Made by a program: the position numbers and the translations under genes. The notes below the pieces were generated by a model. That model saw nothing but the letters and a program-made list of their open reading frames with translations, did no database searches and had not been told where the DNA came from. Positions 6,981 through 9,485 of a stretch of DNA of 9,485 nucleotides are shown here, piece by piece (position 1 is the stretch's first letter; each line of letters starts with the position of its first letter). The DNA comes from an uncultured Bacteroidales bacterium (lineage in GTDB: Bacteria > Bacteroidota > Bacteroidia > Bacteroidales > JAUNSR01): positions 1 to 9,485 of the forward strand of contig CAMTOT010000098.1 of assembly GCA_947074165.1 (NCBI GenBank). Direction: 5' to 3'.

Positions 6981-9083
6981 TCAGAAGTTTAATATCAGAT
7001 TAGCTCCAAAAGTAAACGGCTTACCGCTTTGAGCGAAACGTGTGCCGAACGATTCGAAGTTATACGCTGTATATCTCTCATTTGTTATATTCTTTCCCCA
7101 GAACTCAATTGTCTGATTATATTTAGAGAAAGATAGTTTCGCGTTAAGCTGTCCGTAATAATCCTGAGAATACTGATTGTTATCTGCCCAGTATAGTTTG
7201 CCTACACCGGCGTAACTGATATTAGCTTCAGCGTAATCGAAAAAACCGAAAAGCTTATCTAATCGGTAGTGTACAGATCCCGACACAGTATTTGCAGGGA
7301 CCATAGGTATATAGTTTCCTGAATAATCTACAGTTTCACTTTGTTTGTAATCCTGAAATTTAGCATCTGTATAACCGTAATCCGCCTGAATAGTAAGATT
7401 CTTAATAGGTCTTGCCATAACTGAGAACTCCACACCCTTGCTTCGTGACTCACCCGCGTTGCGAAGCAGATTGCCGGTGCCGGTAGAAAGTCGTTGCGAT
7501 ATTTGCTGATTCTCCCAATCTATATAAAATAGGGCAGCGGAAGCTACAAGACGGCTTCCTAAAAGATTAAATTTTGTGCCAAACTCATATTCTATACAAT
7601 ATTCAGGATCAAATGTACGCTCTTTCTCATTAGTGAAAGATGTATTAAAACCACCCGTTTTATAACCTTTCGTAACTGTAAAGTAAGTAGTCGCCCCCTT
7701 GCAGGTGTAAGCCAGTGACGCTTTTGGTGAAAATTGTGAAAACTTTAGTTTCGAATCAAAATTCTCTGTCAGTGATTTATCGCTATCTGTTTTTTTGTAA
7801 GCGTTATAATCTGTTTTGGCATATTCACGGTCATATCTGAGTCCGAGTGTAAGCGATAAATTTCGGATAAATAGATTATCAAATACCGATTGGTGATAAA
7901 AGGCAAATCCGTATGTGGAGTTATCACTGTATTTAGGTGTAGAATAATCTGACTGTCTATACTCCATCTCCACCAAATTATCAGAACTTTGATAAAACGC
8001 GAATCCTCCAAACAGCCATGAATAGTTGCCTTTAGAGGTCGATTTGATATTCAACTCTTCTGATAATGAGTGTTGTTTCTGTGTTTGAGTAACAAAATAT
8101 TTATCTATAGTACTGAAGTCCTGATCTATACTTTGTACATCACTTAGATACTGCCATGAAGATTGAGAACTCAGATGAAAATTATTTGCCCTGTATATAT
8201 ACGACAATCCATTATTGGCAAGCTCTCTTTTATAAGAAGAAAAAGAATCATAATTAACATCACCAGGTCGGCCCTTTTCATCATCCCATATGGCGTAAGG
8301 ATACCCTCCCTGTTTCATATTCTCATAAGACGACGTGATATGCAAATCGCTTTTAGAATTTATCAGGTAGCTGATGCGGGCTTTGTAGTTGGTTGAAGTT
8401 ATAGAGTCGGCATTATCGCCTGTATATAAGTTGGTAAAATATCCGCCATGATATTTTCTTGATGCGCTTACTGCTATCCCTATACGTTCTCCTATTGTTT
8501 CATATGCTGAGACGTTCATGTTCAAATTGTTGTAATTGCCGCCACCTACTACAATTCTGAATCCTTTATGTTGAAATGGAGATTTTGTATAAACGTTTAT
8601 TATCCCCCCCATTGTATTTCTACCATATAACGTACCTTGCGGACCGCGCAGAATCTCAACTTTATCTATCTGATCAAATTCAAAATCAAGAGCTGATTTC
8701 TCAAAATATGGTATCCCGTCAACATAAAGACCAACGGATGGAGAGTTTATTCTTGAACCTATACCCCTCACATACACCGGAGAGGTTAGTTTCGACCCAT
8801 AATCGGGAATAAAAAGGTTTGGTATAACACCGCTTAATTCTTTTATTGATGTGATATTTTTCTGCGAAATATCATCTGCTGTTATTTCGGAAGCGGCAAT
8901 CGGAATGTTTCTAAAACTGTTTCCCTGTTTAAATGAGCGCACAACTATCTCATCAAGATTAAGTCTCATTGATACAGTGTCGGTTTTTACATCTTTTTTG
9001 CTATGCGTAGGTTCCGCGGCTAAGGCTGAAAATACGTTTGAGATCTGTAAAAGAAATAATGAAACTAAAAAACAATACCTCAT
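6981..9083 (-). CDS. TonB-dependent outer-membrane receptor (non-SusC, siderophore/porphyrin-type)
   Basis: A 700-residue outer-membrane transporter. Residues 1-23 are a signal peptide (LVSLFLLQISNVFSALAA). A TonB-box-like segment LDEIVVRSF (43-51) follows. The plug domain includes ELSGVIPNLFIP (82-93), VYVRGIGSR (103-111), VGLYVDGIPYF (117-127) and KVEILRGPQGTLYGRNTMGG (141-160). The rest is a 22-strand-type barrel with TonB-receptor signatures such as FSPKASLAYT, YKTGGFN, FEFGTKFNL-like strands and RNAGESRSKGVEFS, ending in the terminal aromatic FGANLILNF. It lacks the N-terminal carboxypeptidase-D-like domain and SusD partner of glycan systems, and its size is that of siderophore and metal-chelate receptors. 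The classical haem-receptor motifs FRAP and NPNL are not seen. It is the first gene of the operon, 30 bp before the MFS gene; the promoter region contains the shared AATCACTAT palindrome and a small leader hairpin. The substrate is inferred from the downstream hem genes. Confidence 0.9.
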   Translation of the reverse strand: MRYCFLVSLFLLQISNVFSALAAEPTHSKKDVKTDTVSMRLNLDEIVVRSFKQGNSFRNIPIAASEITADDISQKNITSIKELSGVIPNLFIPDYGSKLTSPVYVRGIGSRINSPSVGLYVDGIPYFEKSALDFEFDQIDKVEILRGPQGTLYGRNTMGGIINVYTKSPFQHKGFRIVVGGGNYNNLNMNVSAYETIGERIGIAVSASRKYHGGYFTNLYTGDNADSITSTNYKARISYLINSKSDLHITSSYENMKQGGYPYAIWDDEKGRPGDVNYDSFSSYKRELANNGLSYIYRANNFHLSSQSSWQYLSDVQSIDQDFSTIDKYFVTQTQKQHSLSEELNIKSTSKGNYSWLFGGFAFYQSSDNLVEMEYRQSDYSTPKYSDNSTYGFAFYHQSVFDNLFIRNLSLTLGLRYDREYAKTDYNAYKKTDSDKSLTENFDSKLKFSQFSPKASLAYTCKGATTYFTVTKGYKTGGFNTSFTNEKERTFDPEYCIEYEFGTKFNLLGSRLVASAALFYIDWENQQISQRLSTGTGNLLRNAGESRSKGVEFSVMARPIKNLTIQADYGYTDAKFQDYKQSETVDYSGNYIPMVPANTVSGSVHYRLDKLFGFFDYAEANISYAGVGKLYWADNNQYSQDYYGQLNAKLSFSKYNQTIEFWGKNITNERYTAYNFESFGTRFAQSGKPFTFGANLILNF

Positions 9084-9098
9084 AAAAATAATAAGTTT

Positions 9099-9115
9099 GC
9101 TGAGATCTACTCAGC
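9099..9115. promoter_or_regulatory. Short leader hairpin before the TonB-receptor start
   Basis: GCTGAG (9099-9104) and CTCAGC (9110-9115) form a perfect 6-bp stem with a 5-nt loop. On the minus strand the hairpin ends 15 nt before the start codon, so it lies in the mRNA leader next to the ribosome-binding region. It is GC-rich compared with the surrounding sequence. It has no U tract, so it is not a terminator. A role in translation or mRNA stability is possible but unproven. Confidence 0.4.
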
Positions 9116-9127
9116 GAAATAACACAA

Positions 9128-9135
9128 CAAATTCA
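9128..9135 (-). promoter_or_regulatory. Candidate -7 box of the TonB-MFS-hemN-hemG operon
   Basis: On the minus strand, 9135 to 9128 is TGAATTTG, 7 of 8 fits to the Bacteroides TAnnTTTG consensus. Only T-rich sequence, not a clear TTTG, lies at the -33 distance. A poor promoter of this kind, with an operator ending about 34 bp upstream (9169-9188), fits an activator-dependent operon. Confidence 0.35.
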
Positions 9136-9168
9136 CAATACAAATCTCTTGAAAAAATAAAATATTTC

Positions 9169-9188
9169 AATCACTATTTATAGTGATT
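9169..9188. promoter_or_regulatory. Palindromic operator shared with the AraC-type gene
   Basis: AATCACTAT (9169-9177), TT, ATAGTGATT (9180-9188) is a perfect 9-bp inverted repeat with a 2-bp centre. The same 9-mer makes the core of both arms at 550-611, and no other exact copy was found in the window. It lies upstream of the weak operon promoter (minus strand) and over the -33 region of the hemolysin III promoter (plus strand). It could therefore activate one and block the other. Confidence 0.65.
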
Positions 9189-9207
9189 TGATTAAATCTT
9201 ATTTTTG
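9177..9207 (+). promoter_or_regulatory. Bacteroides-type promoter for the hemolysin III gene
   Basis: TATTTTTG at 9200-9207 matches TAnnTTTG fully. TTTA at 9177-9180 is a 3-of-4 -33 element with the normal 19-bp spacer. The -33 element lies within the palindrome at 9169-9188. The leader to the ATG at 9238 would be about 24-30 nt. Confidence 0.5.
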
Positions 9208-9237
9208 TGGACTTATAAATAATCAAAACAGTAAATA

Positions 9238-9436
9238 ATGAAACAGACAAAAGAGGAGATTGCCAATACACTTACACATTTTGCCGGTGTGCTTATAGCT
9301 TTATCTACAGCATGGCTTTTCATTATAAAAAGCTTTATGGGTGAGTGGGAAACCAGATTTGCCGCTATTATATTTTCTATCTCTGTTTTATTTATGTATA
9401 CAGCCTCAACAGTATATCACTGGACACCCCCGGGTA
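9238..9436 (+). CDS. Hemolysin III / TrhA family (PAQR) membrane protein, N-terminal fragment
   Basis: The first 66 codons of an inner-membrane protein of the hemolysin III/PAQR family. The conserved N-terminal motif EEIANTLTHFAG (residues 6-17) precedes a first membrane helix (GVLIALSTAWLFIIKSF). After a short loop comes a second helix (AAIIFSISVLFMYTASTVYH). The STVYH motif supplies the Ser and His conserved in the family, and WTPPGK matches the loop that normally leads to LDH. Full-length relatives are about 210 residues with seven helices; the rest is lost because the insert ends at 9436. Residues read beyond that point (IGRASCRERV...) are translated adapter and must be ignored. Despite the name, the family is not generally a toxin; E. 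coli TrhA is linked to membrane energetics. It is divergent from the TonB operon, across a 154-bp shared control region. Confidence 0.85.
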
Positions 9437-9485
9437 AGATCGGAAGAGCGTCGTGTAGGGAAAGAGTGTACGTCCTGGGGTAGAT
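9437..9485 (+). other. Illumina P5-side adapter with i5 index (artificial)
   Basis: Not genomic. Positions 9437-9469 are the reverse complement of the TruSeq read-1 adapter, beginning AGATCGGAAGAGCGTCGTGT. Positions 9470-9477 (ACGTCCTG) are the i5 index; its reverse complement CAGGACGT is, from memory, TruSeq HT D507. Positions 9478-9485 (GGGTAGAT) match the start of the P5 sequence GTGTAGAT with one mismatch. Confidence 0.98.

Noticed and set aside
8576..9183. Plus-strand open frames antisense to the TonB receptor (8576-8812, 8851-9183)
   Set aside because: They mirror the plug domain and leader of the receptor, show no family motif, and have no credible start context.
9084..9237. Cobalamin or other riboswitch before the TonB receptor
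   Set aside because: The 154-bp gap is AT-rich, holds only the palindrome and a 6-bp hairpin, and is too short and unstructured for a cobalamin element.
1..9485. CRISPR array, insertion sequence, tRNA or rRNA
   Set aside because: No spaced direct repeats, transposase frame, terminal inverted repeats or cloverleaf/rRNA sequence was seen on reading the window.

Overview
The window is low-GC DNA from a member of the Bacteroidota, most likely a Bacteroidales gut-type organism. The evidence is the Bacteroides-style -7 boxes (TAnnTTTG) upstream of several genes, the weak Shine-Dalgarno sequences, an AraC-type regulator ending in a Bacteroidota-like linker helix, a periplasmic esterase, and a MmcQ/YjbR protein. 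The genus cannot be fixed from the sequence. The native insert is 46-9436. Both ends are Illumina TruSeq dual-index adapter, so the outermost genes are cut artificially and not by biology.

Layout from left to right: (1) the N-terminal half of an AraC-family regulator (-), with its promoter and a perfect inverted repeat just upstream; (2) an NlpE-like lipoprotein (-); (3) divergent from it, a MmcQ/YjbR protein and a secreted alpha/beta-hydrolase (+), closed by a bidirectional terminator at 2895-2941; (4) a four-gene minus-strand operon running from 9083 down to 2954: TonB-dependent outer-membrane receptor, MFS inner-membrane importer, HemN, and protoporphyrinogen oxidase; (5) divergent from the operon, the first 66 codons of a hemolysin III/PAQR membrane protein (+).

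The operon is the core of the window. An outer-membrane transporter and a RhtX/FptX/AmpG-like permease are followed, with tight spacing and one 29-bp overlap, by two late haem-synthesis enzymes. HemN makes protoporphyrinogen IX from coproporphyrinogen III, and HemG/HemY oxidises that to protoporphyrin IX. Many Bacteroidales lack the early haem pathway, so the arrangement reads as a candidate porphyrin-salvage system: import of a coproporphyrin-type tetrapyrrole, followed by conversion to protoporphyrin. A co-regulated siderophore importer is the main alternative.

The 9-mer AATCACTAT/ATAGTGATT occurs as inverted pairs at only two places in the window: flanking the -7 box of the AraC gene (550-611) and in the TonB/hemolysin III divergent promoter region (9169-9188). 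This suggests that the AraC-type protein controls both itself and the porphyrin operon about 8.5 kb away, and possibly the hemolysin III gene in the opposite sense.
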